Assembly (NCBI GenBank): GCA_016110215.1
Contig: JADWQD010000011.1
Location: 992,001 to 1,056,000 of the forward strand
Direction: 5' to 3'
DNA length: 64,000 nucleotides
DNA from: Capronia americana
Lineage: Eukaryota > Ascomycota > Eurotiomycetes > Chaetothyriales > Herpotrichiellaceae
The position numbers were made by a program, and so were the translations under genes. Under the pieces are notes generated by a model. That model was not told where the DNA came from. It ran no database searches and saw nothing but the letters and a program-made list of their open reading frames with translations. The first letter of the stretch is position 1; each line of letters starts with the position of its first letter. Below, piece by piece: positions 11,942 to 22,171 of this stretch.

Positions 11942-12556
11942 TTAAGAAGCGGGAGGCGCACCGCGACCGCGACCAAATCCACCACGGAAAGTAGGTGCGA
12001 ATTCACCAGGAGCACCACCCTCTTTGCCCTCACCACGATCCTCACGACGACGATATCCGCCTTCGCGGTCACCACGTGGGCCGCCACGACCGCCTCCACG
12101 GCGCTCGCCACGGTCGCCACGGTCGTCACCACCCATCATACCACGAGGAGGAGCATGGCTGCGTTGTTGCTTGATGTGCGTGGCAGGGACGATCTCAGCG
12201 GGCAAGTGCAACCATTCGCGCAGGTAGTCGAGACCCTCGGGGGTGAGAGTGTAGTAGTAGTATTGCCATGAGAACTGGGTCTTGAGGTAGCCGCGAGAAG
12301 TGAGGGACTGGCAAGCCTTGATGACCTTGAATGGAAAATCAGTGTCTTGTCACCAAGTCTGCGATTTGAAGCTGCACGTACATAGAGGTTCTTGGTGTCA
12401 ATGTCGCCGTGCTTGGGGAGGTTGAAATCCTTCTTGGCCACGAGCACACCCTCTCGGAAGATGTACTCGTGGATCTTCTTGCGGTCGGCCTTGGGGATGA
12501 GCCTGTGACAGTTTGTCAGTATCGACGAAGACTCCTTGTGGTGAGGGAGCTGACAT
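11942..12556 (-). CDS. RPS10: 40S ribosomal protein eS10
   Basis: Three exons are inferred: 12556-12555 (only the bases AT), 12502-12382 and 12325-11942, giving 168 aa. The protein starts M-L-I-P-K and has the eS10 winged-helix (S10_plectin) core, with KKIHEYIFREGVLVAKKDF, then TLTPEGLDYLREWLHLPAEIVP, followed by an Arg/Gly-rich tail. Genomic DNA has no ATG directly in front of LIPK. The start codon forms only if AT at 12556-12555 joins the G at 12502, across a GTCAGC..CACAG intron with a CTGAC branch-like site. The other two introns have good GTACGT and GT..AG sites. It belongs to the small-subunit beak region and shares its promoter with eS8. Confidence 0.93.
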
Positions 12557-13073
12557 TTTGGCGAGGTTTGGCCTTCTTTCAGCAAATGTTTGGAGATAGG
12601 GAGTTCCGAAGAATCTGTTGCCGCGAGTTCCTGGCGCTCTTCGGGGAATCGCGTACAACAGGAGCAGTTGAAGTGGGCAGTATTGAGGAAGTTGCCGATC
12701 TTGAGAAATGTCGTTGGTAAAGTTCGTGGGAATTCAAATGACGGCAAGTCTTGGCGTGCTTGGCAATTTCACCGCACTCTGATTTTCGATTGACTCCGCA
12801 CCTGAGAGATTTGACACCGACGACAACGACAACATCAACCGACAAACACCCTCGAAGGCATACTCTACGTTGCTCGCTGAAGAGTCACTGGTTTAATCAG
12901 GTCAGTCTCAATTCCCTAGTACTGCACGACGAACCAAAGGGCGAGTGTCTGGGGAAGTTTCGACCTCGAATTCCTTACTCGACCTTTGTGCGATTCAACC
13001 CAGTATCCTTCACCGCCAACCGACCGCGACGCTGACAGGTCCTTGCCTTGTAGTCCTCCTCAGTACCGCAATC
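12557..13073. promoter_or_regulatory. Shared divergent promoter of eS10 and eS8
   Basis: The 517 bp between the two divergent ribosomal-protein start codons must hold both promoters. It contains a CGACGACAACGACAAC run at 12819-12833, of the CGACAAC type reported upstream of ribosomal-protein genes in filamentous ascomycetes. A possible eS8 5'-UTR intron runs from a GTCAGT donor near 12900 to a TTGTAG acceptor near 13053, with a GCTGACAG branch-like site. Both readings are inferences. Confidence 0.6.
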
Positions 13074-13768
13074 ATGGGTATTTCACGAGACAGCCGCCAC
13101 AAGCGGTCTGCCACCGGTGCAAAGCGCGCATACTATCGCAAGAAGAGGTACATTTCATCCCACCGTTATCCAAGCCACGCCCCAAGGACGTGGAAAAAGC
13201 ACCATCTAACACGTTGATCCTTTGCAGAGCGTTCGAGAAGGGTCGTCAACCAGCCAACACCCGCATCGGCGCCAAGCGAATCCATCTCGTGCGCACTCGT
13301 GGCGGCAACACCAAATACCGAGCCCTGCGCCTCGAGTCTGGCAACTTCTCCTGGGGCAGCGAGGGCATCGCCCGCAAAGTCCGTGTCATTGTTGTGGCAT
13401 ACCACCCTTCCAACAACGAACTCGTCCGCACAAACACCCTGACCAAGTCCGCCGTTGTTCAAATCGATGCCGCTCCCTTTAGGACTTGGTACGAGGCACA
13501 CTACGGCACGAATATTGGCCGGAGACGACAACAGCCGGGCGCTGCTGCGACAGAGACTGCGGCGACGAAGGTCAGCAAGAGCGTGCAAGCGAAGAGAGAG
13601 GAGAGATTGAAGACCAGTGGCAAGATTGAGCCGGCTTTGGAGCGACAGTTTGAAGCAGGTCGGTTGTTTGCGGTCGTAAGCTCGAGGCCCGGCCAGAGCG
13701 GCCGTGTTGACGGCTACATTCTGGAGGGTGATGAGTTGGCCTTCTACCAGAGAGCTATCCGGAAGTAA
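13074..13768 (+). CDS. RPS8: 40S ribosomal protein eS8
   Basis: Two exons, 13074-13147 and 13228-13768, encode 204 aa, the usual eS8 length. The first exon gives MGISRDSRHKR followed by TGAKRAYYRKKR. The 80-bp intron (GTACAT..TTTGCAG) splits an Arg codon. The second exon continues with AFEKGRQPANTRIG and the basic core IHLVRTRGGNTKYRALRLE. A lysine-rich, alanine/threonine linker follows at about residues 125-160. The protein ends in an FYQRAIRK tail. It is a structural component of the 40S subunit. The start is fixed by the invariant MGISRDS sequence. Confidence 0.96.
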
Positions 13769-14706
13769 GCGCACGTCTGACGGGACGGTAACCCAGATGG
13801 TGGTCAATTTCGATCTGTCTGCATGATCGCCGTAGTCGTTGTCATGTAATTGGAACGAGGGAGTGCCGGTCCAGCAAGGAGGGCCTGAGCGAGAACAGTC
13901 CTGCTGAAGCACGAAGACGGCGGCGCAACGGTCCTGGCAATGGTTCACATACTGTGCTTGAGGCTCATGTCTAGCTCAACTGCTCGGCCGAGACTATTGT
14001 CGGCTATGTTCACGAGGAGAAACGGACATTGCGGACGGAGAAAGCAGAAAGCAGAAGAAAATTCAAGGCTAGAATCAATCTCAATTTCATGGAAATTCGG
14101 TTTTGTTCAATGATTTTGCCCAAGAAGTCTGTTTCATCCCAGGCTATCTAGCAGATTCGTATGTCCCCTTCACCCTAATCTCAAGCCTGTGTTAGACAAG
14201 TTTTCGACTCTGTCTTGTCGACAATGTTCGCACCTGAAGATCCTGAGTCGGTGTCCAAGTTTGCAAAAGCATGCCGTTCCAGGGGCCACTAAGCTTGTTG
14301 ATGGTCGCCGAAATTTGGAAGAGTCCATGAGCCACCCGTGACTCTCGATAACAGAAAAGAAATTGGGCAGGGGGAAAGGTGATGCTGTGCGGATGCTTTG
14401 TAGTGCGACAGAATGATCCTCGGTTGCTGATCCCCGACGTCAGACTCAGTTGCGGTGCAGTTCTGATGGCTTTCCAAGTGGTTGCTATCAATCACGCCTC
14501 AATAATCTCTGCGTTCTCCACTCCGCTGTCTTCGGTCACGGAAAATCCACGTCGTATGTGTACCCGCTCTTCTGTTGGTTGTAGATCCACGACTCTGGGT
14601 TTCCCACAAGAAACTTCTTGAGAGTCTGCCATCATGTGCAAGCCGAGATGATCCTGGTCAAACGGGTCGGCGAGAACTCGTACCATGTAGGACTAGGGCG
14701 CAGCAC
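13769..14706. other. Intergenic, 3'-3' gap, no gene recognised
   Basis: This lies between the ends of the convergent eS8 gene and the minus-strand gene at 14.7 kb. The short frames in it have no recognisable features. Confidence 0.6.
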
Positions 14707-15708
14707 TCAGAAGGACAAGCCCAGAGAATGAAGCTGTAAGGAGCAGTGTCAGCAAACTTGAGCGACCATCTGGGGTCTGAAGTCACTTACCAAGAGCTCT
14801 TCACTGTTGGCTTCGCGTGTGTCAAAGCGGGGGAAGAACTCGTCCGATGTGTCCTGGACGTACTCAACGACCGATCTTTCGACATGCGGTGTATGAGCAG
14901 TCAAGCCAGCCATGCCCATCTGACGATTCAGCCCGGCGTCGTTGCGAGCACGAGCACGCTGGAGTCTCGCCTTGTGTTCGGCCTTGCGCTTCGCGGCTCG
15001 GCGGCGGATGTCTGAGAGTTTGGATTCGTGAAGCTCGTTGGCCTTGAGAAGCTGACGGTGCTTTCGGGCGAATTCTTTGGAGTTTTTGAGTTCGAGGAGA
15101 TTTCCGATCGCAGTGGCATTGGCGTCGCTGAGTTGCTCTCTCATGGTGGCGGCGTACATGTCGAAGAATTGGCGGTCATCGACTGTGTAGGTTGGCATGA
15201 AATCCTGGGCTTCTGGAACGATGCTGAGGACGTGTTCGTGGAGTCGATTGTCGTTGCGGTAGATGAGAAGAGCCTCGGTCATCTTGACGAAGATCTCGAA
15301 AGCAACCATTTCGGCCGTCGTGACGATGAAGCCGCCTTGGATTTGGAGCACGCCTTTGAAGAACGAGAGCAGCTGCTTGCCGTGAGAGGAGCCTTGCAGG
15401 AAGTTACGCATGGCGCTGAGACAGTATGGGATGCGATCGTATTGGACTCGTGGACCAGGCTCTCCCCTGGCCTTGACGTACCGGTAGACATTGTCCAGGT
15501 TATCCTCGCGGGTGAATGGAGTCCGCTGTTGGAGGAAATGTCGCAGTGCAGTCTCGTTGCCGGCGTACAGAAGGTTGAAGATCAGGTCATCGACGAGAGA
15601 CGAAGGCTTTGCTGCTGGAGGCAGAACTCTCTGTCGAAGTGGCAAGCTAGGGGTGCTGTTGATAAAGGACGTGTTGGAATCCTGGGTTGATGACTCCATC
15701 TCTGACAT
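14707..15708 (-). CDS. Unrecognised 314-aa protein with a charged helical C-terminal half
   Basis: Two exons are inferred: 15708-14791 and 14733-14707. A GTAAGT donor, a GCTGAC branch site and a TTACAG acceptor remove the in-frame read-through and add a nine-codon last exon ending L-G-L-S-F. The start at 15708 (MSEMESS) is preferred over the upstream frame because that extension crosses a TATATAAG box at 15824-15831. Residues 30-200 are mixed and probably helical. A highly basic, Arg/Lys/Ala-rich helix around residues 215-260, RRRAAKRKAEHKARLQRARA, looks like a coiled coil or nucleic-acid-binding segment. I do not recognise the family, and the function is unknown. Confidence 0.7.
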
Positions 15709-16807
15709 GGACGTTGTCGGCTTCGCACAGTTATCCGGAAGATGACTCTCAGTGGCAATAATGATGATTGATGATCGAAAGAACAGAGACAAATCGGTGC
15801 GAAAGATTGAAACGGGATCACTTCTTATATACGACAGAACTTTCAAAAAGAGGGTGGCTGGATGCAGTGACTACAAGTCGGCAGCATGGGTGCGGCAGAG
15901 CCTGGTCGAGCTTCGGGATAGAGGCAGCAGGATCCTTTCACTCCCTCTTCCGACTGTCTCCACTGGCGGTGCCTCCACCCTCAGCAGAACCATCAAATGC
16001 CTCTGTGATCTTGGAGTTCAATTTTAGAGGCAGCAACCGCTCAATACCAAATTCGAGGCATCCGTCATCCCAGCCAGCTGTCGATGTGCAGTCAGACGTT
16101 GCTCCAGGCTTCCCGAATGCGAAAGGACCGTCTTCCAATTTACCCGGATCAGAAGTTCTTTCCTCCACACAACTTGCCGCACTCTAGGAGTATTGACCGG
16201 CGGGGACACGATCTGGAGCAGTTGAAGGTCAAGAGGTGCCGTGGTCCGTGGATCATCGCTGCTGCCTGCAATCTAAGGTCAAACACGATTCCGAATGTTT
16301 CGCTCTGCATGAAGCTGACTGAAGTGAGAGACATGTATAACAGGCCGTGGCACATGCCTCAGCTGGACGTCGGCGACCCGGTCGGTCTGACACTCTCTAC
16401 AACGTTTCCACTGTGTCGATTCTTGGAATACGCCACCCTCAAAATTGCCTGGAATACCCTCAAGCAGAGTCAAAATACACATCAAGTCTGAGGAATGAGT
16501 GAAACACTTCCATGCCCAGACCAGTCTATTTCGCTCCGGCTTTGTTCCATGGCATGCTCATGCACATACCAGCCGTGTCGTTGTTTGATTCCAGGTTCCT
16601 GCCGTTTTGGGTTAGCGTACAGGCCCTCCCCACAGAGCGCTCTTGGTTCCCAGCATCCTTCAGATCTCAACGGAGCGGGCTTCTTTGTTGTGTTAGACAC
16701 GTCAGACACCTCGAACCTCGTCGCCGTCTCAGACGTCCCCCACATGTTTGTTGTTATGACCGCCTCAAGTAAGCCCTTGAGTTTTGATCCTAGATATACC
16801 TCGTAAA
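15709..16807. other. Divergent intergenic region; holds copy A of a duplicated promoter
   Basis: It is flanked by start codons on both sides, so it serves as promoter DNA for the 314-aa gene and the first PD-(D/E)XK-like gene. No gene was recognised. The right part, from 16571, belongs to the duplication described separately. Confidence 0.6.
15824..15831 (-). promoter_or_regulatory. TATA box (TATATAAG) of the 314-aa gene
   Basis: On the minus strand TATATAAG lies about 120 bp upstream of the ATG at 15708, a plausible distance for a fungal TATA element. Confidence 0.45.
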
Positions 16808-16930
16808 ATGGCATCGCCCACGATGGCTCCTCTTCGGAGGAGTGCACGTTTTCAGCAGCGCGAGAGTTGCAAACACCCCAGCAAGGTTGCCGGTACTGCG
16901 AACAAAAGACGGCATTTGTTATCTCCTTCG
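16571..16930 (+). repeat. Duplicated promoter plus N-terminal coding block, copy A
   Basis: It aligns collinearly with 18901-19258. The shared parts include CCGTGTCG, then CTGCCGTTTT-GGTTAGCGTA, then a TTCTT-GTTGTGTT-GACAC stretch, then AAAATGGCAT and the first coding bases. The ATG sits 237 bp into this copy and 235 bp into the other, so the alignment is almost free of net indels. Confidence 0.8.
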
Positions 16931-18502
16931 ATTACGTCCTCTATTAGAGAAAAGGTGCGTGAAGTGCGGATCATGTCGCACTCGCAGCTAATACATACTC
17001 AGCCACGTTCACATGGGCAAACCCTTACGAAGCTTGATTCCCATCTTGGCCCAGAGCAAGTGCCGGTGTCTTTTGGCAATCGGGGTCTGAAACCGACAAG
17101 GGCACGGGAAACCAGGGTCGAGAAAGACACAGGCCTGAGGCAGACAGCGCAGTCAAACAGCACCAGAAGGGGAACCAGCACGGGAATTAGGAAGCCACCT
17201 GCGCCGAAGCCAACCGGGCAGGGAGTCTACGAGTCCGTCGAGGAGCCGGCGAAGACTCCTTTCCCCCAACACCATCCACTTCCGGTGCGCAGTGCTTGTA
17301 GCGAGCGAGGCGAGCAAGGCGATTGTGAGCCGATTGCACATTGGGCTACCACCGGATTGTGGCCCGAGAACTTCTGGCAGATGGACCCGCAAAGAGCAAG
17401 CTCCCAAATCGACGCTCAACTGACGAGGTCTGGCGCGGTTCCAAGGTCGGACAGTCATGCCTCCGAAGCGTACCTCAACCAGATGAACATCTTCATGGAC
17501 GAAATGGACGGCAGGAATTTCATCCACGAAACGAGCAGGCAACTATGCGAGGAGATGTTGGAGGCTCGATATGAAGACCCGACACACGCGCAATTTCCGG
17601 TTTCGCAATTCGAATCGGTCTGGAGTCGGCTACGCAGCCGGAACGAGCATCAAATTCATCAAGCTATCACGCCCCTCGTCGTGCCTCCGCCGGAATTCCT
17701 TTTCTTCAATGGTCACCAGAATTTGGAACATCTTGCTCAAGAAGTATGTGTCGACTGGACGAAATCGCAACCCCTAGCAGGTCCCGTGCCCAGACCAGAT
17801 TTCGCCGTCGGCATAAGGTCTTCCGCTTTCACACACGGGGAACTTGAGAAGATGCGGTGTTATTCCTCCTGGCGCCGAGGAACCAAGTTTACGAACGACA
17901 TGTACTTCCCATTTCTGGTCTGCGAAGTCAAGGCCTGCACACAAGATATCAGTGGAGCTGAGCGACAGAGTGTACGAGCCTGCGCGATGGCTGTTGATGC
18001 CATCATTCAACTCCATCTGACTTTGGGAGAGGCTGAAGCATCAAAGCTAAGTGGTCAGGTTCTGGCCATCTCGATAACGCACGATCAGACCTGGGTGCTC
18101 ATATATGGACACTATGCCATAATTGCAGGAGACCAGACGACACATTATCGGTACCCTATAATGGGAGCCAAACTGGCGTTGGGTGGTGGTCCAATTGTCG
18201 GCTGGAAGATGGCGCATGACTTCGTGCGAGGAGTGTACGACAAGTTTTATCCGAACCATTTGAAGAGGATCAAGGACGCACTAGCCCAGATGCCCGATCC
18301 CGAAGCAACTTCGAGAATTGACAGCAGGAGTATGCGCTGGAGCAGGGCGGAATTCAACGGTTTCTCATCTGGAGAGGACACCCAGCAGAAGGCTGAGCGG
18401 GAGGCTGACCTGAAACGGAGCTATAGGCTGATGGCTGAAATGATGGCTGGTGGGGTGGCTGGGCAGGCCAGTCCCAAGGGCTGGTGGGATCGGTTGTGGT
18501 AG
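16808..18502 (+). CDS. PD-(D/E)XK-like fungal protein (DUF7924-type), 564 aa
   Basis: Intronless. The N-terminus (MASPTMAPLRRSARFQQR) is basic, and the next 150 residues are low-complexity Ser/Arg/Pro, likely disordered. From about residue 230 a globular domain begins. Its core P-R-P-D331-F-A-V-G, followed 42 residues later by C-E373-V-K375, has the D..ExK spacing of the PD-(D/E)XK nuclease-like fold and resembles the fungal DUF7924 family. An amphipathic helix with a conserved alanine follows, then beta strands (LAISITHDQTWVLIYG). The start at 16808 is chosen because the next tandem gene shares this N-terminus. Nuclease activity is not shown, and the role is unknown. Such domains often sit in expanded, variable fungal families. 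Confidence 0.75.
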   Translation: MASPTMAPLRRSARFQQRESCKHPSKVAGTANKRRHLLSPSITSSIREKVREVRIMSHSQLIHTQPRSHGQTLTKLDSHLGPEQVPVSFGNRGLKPTRARETRVEKDTGLRQTAQSNSTRRGTSTGIRKPPAPKPTGQGVYESVEEPAKTPFPQHHPLPVRSACSERGEQGDCEPIAHWATTGLWPENFWQMDPQRASSQIDAQLTRSGAVPRSDSHASEAYLNQMNIFMDEMDGRNFIHETSRQLCEEMLEARYEDPTHAQFPVSQFESVWSRLRSRNEHQIHQAITPLVVPPPEFLFFNGHQNLEHLAQEVCVDWTKSQPLAGPVPRPDFAVGIRSSAFTHGELEKMRCYSSWRRGTKFTNDMYFPFLVCEVKACTQDISGAERQSVRACAMAVDAIIQLHLTLGEAEASKLSGQVLAISITHDQTWVLIYGHYAIIAGDQTTHYRYPIMGAKLALGGGPIVGWKMAHDFVRGVYDKFYPNHLKRIKDALAQMPDPEATSRIDSRSMRWSRAEFNGFSSGEDTQQKAEREADLKRSYRLMAEMMAGGVAGQASPKGWWDRLW

Positions 18503-19135
18503 CGATAAAGGACGTGGATCGAGATGGCGGCTTTTGTTTGCAGGAAACGTAGGTTTTTGCGTGGGCAGCGTACGCATCAGCGGCAGAACAAAGCCAGGAA
18601 ACCATGCAGATGACTGGCAATATGCTGGCTCGAAAATCAAAACACGGTCATTAGGATTGACCTTGACGACTCATGATGCCGCAATTGATAGATCCTCATC
18701 CGACTCGTACAGCCATTGCTGGTAGCAACCTCATGATTGCTATCGCCCTGGTCCAGAACACCTCCAGATGTCGGACTCAGTGTGACATGCCCTGTCACTC
18801 CGGCCGCGATGTCTGGGCGCAGCTTCTTGAATGTCAGCAGACCCGGACAAAGCCAGGAGAATCATCATCACACAGGTCCGCGTTCGGAAGTGAGAATGCT
18901 AGACCGTGTCGTGGTTTCATTCCAAGTCCCTGCCGTTTTAGGTTAGCGTATAAAGTGCTCTTTGTCTCTACGATCCCAACTTGAACAAAGCAAACTTCTT
19001 GGTTGTGTTGGACACTTGAAACCTCTTTATCCTATTAAACATCTCGACCCTCTTCGCTGTCTCGGATACCTCCCGCTTGTCTATTGTTTTGGCCATCTTG
19101 TTAACTAAGCCCCTAAGTTCTAAACCTAACATAAA
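18503..19135. other. Intergenic between the tandem pair; holds copy B of the duplicated promoter
   Basis: The left half shows no gene. From 18901 it is the duplicate of 16571-16807 and serves as promoter of the second gene. Confidence 0.6.
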
Positions 19136-19258
19136 ATGGCATTGCCCACGAAGGCTCCTCTTCGCAGGAGTGCACGTTTGCAGCAGCGCCAGAATTCCAA
19201 ACCCTCCAGCAAGATTGACGGTACAGCAAAAGGAAGTCGGCATTCGTCACCTCTCCTT
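18901..19258 (+). repeat. Duplicated promoter plus N-terminal coding block, copy B
   Basis: Partner of 16571-16930. The first 50 bp match at roughly 85-90% by eye. The coding part gives 15 of 18 identical residues (MALPTKAPLRRSARLQQR). Similarity fades soon after residue 40. Confidence 0.8.
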
Positions 19259-20332
19259 ACGGACCAAGCAGACGAAGCTCGGGCGTTTGTGAGGAATCTT
19301 ACAGTTGATCCGATTCACCGTCTCTTTGACAAGCCCCGAGAGTTTGTTGTGCCCTTCTTTTACGAACTCCGCTGTGAACCTCAGTTTGAAGCCGACCTGG
19401 AACGGTAGGTTCTCCTCTCCTGATATGGTCTCATCCTGCCCGCTAACATCCTTCGTAGGCTTAAGCTCAAAATCTCATACGACGCCCGCAAGTCAATCTT
19501 CACGATCTTCCCAATGCCTGGCCCAAGACACAGCTCCGTTCTCAGCTGGCTCCATGAAATCGCAATTTCCGCTAAGCTCACACTACACCCGTCGGTGCGT
19601 CGCGGCCTCCATTTCGTACAGAACACGGATTTCGAGGGGTTCTCAGGGGAATGGTCGGGGTCACTCAAAGTTCCAGACTTTGCCGTTTTTGAGAGCAACG
19701 ACGTCGACGGCCTCGTACTGCGTACTGTTGTGGAGGTTGGTCGTTACCAGTCTAAAGACCGTCTACTCGAAGTCCGAGACGCCTACTTCCAAGGAGCGCC
19801 TGACCTCTCCAGGTTCATCTTCATCAACATCATCGAGGACCCCAAGTTCAGATGCCCGAAGGATATCGACATAGATGAACTCAAGAAGGCCAAGGTTGCA
19901 GACTTCCAGTTGGATTCAATCCAGGGGCCTCTTCGGCACATGGGTGTCCAATGGGTCGGCGAAACCACCTTTTCCTGGGAGGTCTGGGAACGAAGCTCGA
20001 CAACTGGAAAGGTGCGGAAGACGTTTCATGCAACCCTCGATCCTCAAAACAGCGAATCCCGACTTCCATTCGCCAAAATCCCTGCTACGATCGCTGCGGA
20101 CGTCGAGGCTATCACGATCAAACAATCGGACATTCAAAACCTTTGGAATGAATTCCTAGAACGTGCCATCAGAGCTGAGGCGATGCGTCGGATGGTAGAC
20201 TATGTGAAATCGGCGGATAAACGTACCAATATTGCGGCAAATATCGCTGAGGAGAAAGAGCTTGCAAAGAAAAAGATAGAAAAGGACAACGAGGAACGCG
20301 CATTACGATGGGCTGGTCTGTCAGGAGAATGA
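19136..20332 (+). CDS. Second PD-(D/E)XK-like fungal protein, tandem partial paralogue, 380 aa
   Basis: Two exons, 19136-19404 and 19459-20332. The 54-bp intron (GTAGGT, CTAAC branch, CGTAG) splits an Arg codon. The first 18 residues nearly equal those of the upstream gene, but the body differs. A short linker leads to RLKLKISYDARKSIF and a beta-rich domain. K-V-P-D163-F-A-V-F is followed by V-V-E182-V-G184, which mimics the D..ExK pattern with Gly where the catalytic Lys is expected. The C-terminus is a charged helix (EEKELAKKKIEKDNEERALR). It is inferred to be a distant, possibly inactive member of the same fold. Function is unknown. Confidence 0.72.
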
Positions 20333-22171
20333 CATTCGTCAGCAAGAACAAGGAATGTCTGGGCTAAGTCCAAGAAGCAAAGGCTGTATCAACATTGAAG
20401 AAACTCCCCCAAAGGCTGCCGACGAAGATGGAGGATGAGGTAGTACCGTCAAGATGGCGCGAGCTACATGTTAGTGGTCTAGTCCGATCACACCATAGAT
20501 CGCGCGAAGGTTCAGGTTGCAGATGGTCATGCGTGTGACAGAAATGTGTCAATAATAGCCCTCCCCCAACCCAAAACAACAACAACAAAAAAATTGCCAT
20601 TACAATGAGATGACTTTCCATCCGCTTGCACAAGTGATAAGACCCTGGTGCAATGCTACACCCCCCCTCGTTGACGCGTCGAGAGATCACACCCGCCATC
20701 TTTCCCAGAAGTCCCAATCTCGACTGTTGGGTCCCTGAACGAACACCCTCGCTGACGAACATGTAAAGCTCCGACATTTCCAAAGGGGCGCGAAGATGGC
20801 GCTAGATCCCTCGACAACGAGGCGGTTCGGTGGATACCGCCGTGAATGGAGTTCACCATAAAGTACCCAGTACGCATAACAACAGACTCTCCTCTCTCTG
20901 ACGTGGAGGGACTAGCTGGTCAGAAAGTTCGAGGCACAAAGATCCGTAGGGTTCGGGGATTGTCTGGGGGTTAGCTAAGGAACGGATTCCCAATATCTGC
21001 GCGAAGACGTCAGCGACAAACCAGCGCGGAGCGGAACTACTCCATGGAACAACAGCCGTTCTGAGTGAGACTCGCCGGCACCCGGGTGGTAGCTAACCGT
21101 GTGAGCCTTGGAGCCTTGGGGCCTCGATCCTTTCGTATCTGCACCTTCACTGACAGCAGCTGGAGAGTGAGTATGAAGAAATACGGGCGGAGAGCTTCAT
21201 GGGGTCCACAGAACCGACTCAGACGGACTTATTTTGAGAAAGAGCTTGGAGTATCTCAATTCCATGACATGATATTGGCCTGACTTAGGTAAAGGGGGGC
21301 AGCAACCACGGGCTCGTTGTAAAGCACATTCCACAGGCAGAAGGGCTAGTAACTCATTTGAGAACAATTCATCAATAGGGTCTGATCTGGGAAGGAATAC
21401 TGAATTAAAGGGCGTGCTTGGGCCAAGATGCGGTACTCATGGCTCTCGGAAAGGTGATGTGTGGAGAGGGATGCCACTGCCATTGCATCCGGTGGAAGTA
21501 CGAATGCGTAGAGCTTGTTTCCTCATTTCTCGATATGGGCATTTGCCCGCTTCCATAGGTCCTGACGCTACTGTGATGATGAGAATATGCCCTCCGCGCC
21601 GAGACGGCTGCTTTCAGGAATGCTTCCATGGTCAGACGCTGCGACTTCTTCGATATTGGTGGCCCTCTCAACTAGCACACATTCGCCCGCTACTCGGTGA
21701 GTGGCATCAGAGACTCGGCATCTGTGTCTGCCCGAGCAGGACTTCAGTTGTCGGATCCGATTTGCTCCTCTTCCAGTGCCGTTCACCAACGCATCTGGGG
21801 GAATGATGAAGTTTTTTCAGTTCGTTCAACGAGGATCCACTTGTTCGTGCCGCGCCAAGACAGGAAAACGCACTAGCCTATTATGGCAAATGAAGCATGG
21901 CGTGTTAGTCAGCCGTGGTCCGGTTCTGTTTCCCTCTCCCAGAGCGCGGCGAAGGGCAGGTTACCCACGCCTTGTCATGTCAAGCGCATGTATATTTGAT
22001 CGATCGCTTCTACGTTCAACTCTTCTCGACATAGGAGCCCGTTGATGGTCCCCTTTCATCTGTCGGATATAAGGCGGCTTGACGCTCCCTCAACCTCGAG
22101 TATCGACCGACACCTCGCCTCCGCCTCGATGATGCGCGTCAAGACCAAAACCCATCGGCAAGCTGCATCGC
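20333..22171. other. Intergenic, 3'-3' gap, no gene recognised
   Basis: It lies between the ends of two convergent genes. A purine-rich ACAACAACAAAAAAA tract lies near 20576-20593. The short frames have no motif. Confidence 0.55.

Noticed and set aside
15028..15690. 220-codon plus-strand frame
   Set aside because: Antisense shadow of the 314-aa gene; composition is explained by the opposite strand.
15709..15846. Upstream extension of the 314-aa gene
   Set aside because: It crosses a TATATAAG box and gives a Phe/Ile-rich leader unlike the rest; MSEMESS is the better start.
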